From contig NZ_MEDO01000014.1 in assembly GCF_001724815.1 (NCBI RefSeq), positions 434,001 to 498,000 on the forward strand: 64,000 nucleotides of DNA, read 5' to 3'. Below, in pieces: positions 63,351 through 64,000 of this stretch. Position numbers and translations under genes: made by a program. The notes beneath the pieces are model-generated. The model saw nothing but the letters and a program-made list of their open reading frames with translations. It ran no database searches and was not told the DNA's origin. Numbering within the stretch: position 1 is the stretch's first letter; the number at the start of each line of letters is the position of its first letter. Source of the DNA: Arenimonas sp. SCN 70-307 (GTDB taxonomy: Bacteria > Pseudomonadota > Gammaproteobacteria > Xanthomonadales > Xanthomonadaceae).

Positions 63351-64000
63351 TCAGAGCCCGCTGGCCGCCTGGGCGACGGCGCGGAACAGCGCGCGGCCCT
63401 TGTTCATCGTTTCCTCCCACTCTTTCACGGGGTCGGAGTCGTAGACGATGCCCGCGCCGGCCTGCACGTGCAGGCGGCCGTCCTGGATGACGGCGGTGCG
63501 GATGGCGATGGCGGTGTCGGCGTCGCCCCACCAGTTCACGTAGCCCACCGCGCCCGAATAGATGTTGCGCCTGACCGGCTCGAGCTCGCGGATGACCTCG
63601 AGCGCGCGGATCTTCGGCGCGCCGCTGACGGTGCCGGCCGGGAACGTGGCCTTGAGCACCTCGGAGAACCCCACGCCCCCGCGCACCTGGCCGCGCACCT
63701 CGCTGACGATGTGCATCACGTGCGAGTAACGCTCGATGATGAAGCGGTCGGGCACGGTGACGCTGCCCGGCTCGGCCACGCGGCCGACGTCGTTGCGGCC
63801 CAGGTCGATCAGCATCAGGTGCTCGGCGCGCTCCTTCGGATCGGCCAGCAGCTCGGCCTCGAGCGCGGCGTCGGCCTCGGGCGTGGCGCCGCGCGGGCGC
63901 GTGCCGGCGATGGGCCTCACCGTCACCTCGCCGCCCTGCAGGCGCACCAGGATCTCGGGCGAGCTGCCCACCACCTGGGTGCCGCCGAGGTCGAGGAAAT
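63351..64000 (-). CDS. trpE: Anthranilate synthase component I, C-terminal part
   Basis: The minus-strand frame runs off the window end; about 216 C-terminal codons are visible. Chorismate-binding signatures: [25 protein letters not shown], the [11 protein letters not shown] segment, [14 protein letters not shown] and G-A-V-G-Y. The A[13 protein letters not shown] block is also present. It uses glutamine-derived ammonia from TrpG to make anthranilate. The N-terminal tryptophan-binding part and any leader lie outside the window. Confidence 0.96.
   Translation of the reverse strand, partial: FLDLGGTQVVGSSPEILVRLQGGEVTVRPIAGTRPRGATPEADAALEAELLADPKERAEHLMLIDLGRNDVGRVAEPGSVTVPDRFIIERYSHVMHIVSEVRGQVRGGVGFSEVLKATFPAGTVSGAPKIRALEVIRELEPVRRNIYSGAVGYVNWWGDADTAIAIRTAVIQDGRLHVQAGAGIVYDSDPVKEWEETMNKGRALFRAVAQAASGL

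Overview
The window is a very GC-rich chromosome segment (I judge about 70% by eye) from a gammaproteobacterium of the Lysobacterales (Xanthomonadales) type. Three things point there: a type II secretion cluster in the Xanthomonas xps order (E-F-G-H-I-J-K-L-M-N-D), a Clp-like CRP-family regulator divergent from speD, and a trp cluster split into trpE and trpGDC blocks. There is no rRNA operon or CRISPR array. Genes are densely packed, many overlapping by 1 to 8 bases in ATGA or GTGA junctions.

Layout. 1-2300: end of an LpoA-like gene, yraN, a GlcD-type FAD oxidase. 2478-10954 (minus): glyA-nrdR-GNAT-ribD-lipoprotein-ribE-ribBA-ribH-nusB-thiL-pgpA, the riboflavin/thiamin cluster interrupted by one beta-helix lipoprotein gene. 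11262-12926: ettA. 12967-25153 (minus): a complete xps-type T2SS operon ending in two glycosyltransferases. 25273-39419: alcohol dehydrogenase, purL, dsbC, xerD, RDD protein, lptG/lptF, pepA-holC, pepP, UPF0149. 39540-45447: GGDEF-EAL protein, a small coiled-coil gene, zapA, 6S RNA, fau, EVE protein, rpiA and a cNMP-binding/rhodanese fusion. 45557-53409: tRNA-Gln, rpsI-rplM, a GlcF-like protein, coq7, speD, clp, and the trpD-trpC block. 53433-64000: trpG, a 7.5-kb integrated element, a diguanylate cyclase gene, and the end of trpE.

The integrated element (54003-61547) has clearly lower GC. It carries a tyrosine integrase, an AlpA-like regulator, an HNH-like protein, a terminase-small-subunit-like HTH protein, several unknown genes and a three-gene cargo operon. 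It sits inside the first codons of trpG between 9-bp repeats. Its end supplies a new ribosome binding site and codons Met-Val-Leu in place of the host Met-Leu-Leu, so TrpG keeps its length. The displaced host start remains at 61539-61556. The insertion separates trpGDC from trpE and from the cyclase gene that follows trpE by four bases.

Intergenic regions hold three kinds of long inverted repeats (743-879 and 2324-2478; 11037-11115 and 44307-44383; and a mirrored pair at 26317-27085). In two of these kinds the copies differ in stem sequence yet stay perfectly self-complementary, so the hairpin rather than its sequence is conserved.

As a whole the region links envelope building (LpoA, LptFG, PgpA, ZapA), protein secretion, cofactor and amino-acid synthesis, and cyclic-di-GMP signalling (two GGDEF proteins and a Clp homologue, which in Xanthomonas senses c-di-GMP and controls secreted virulence enzymes).
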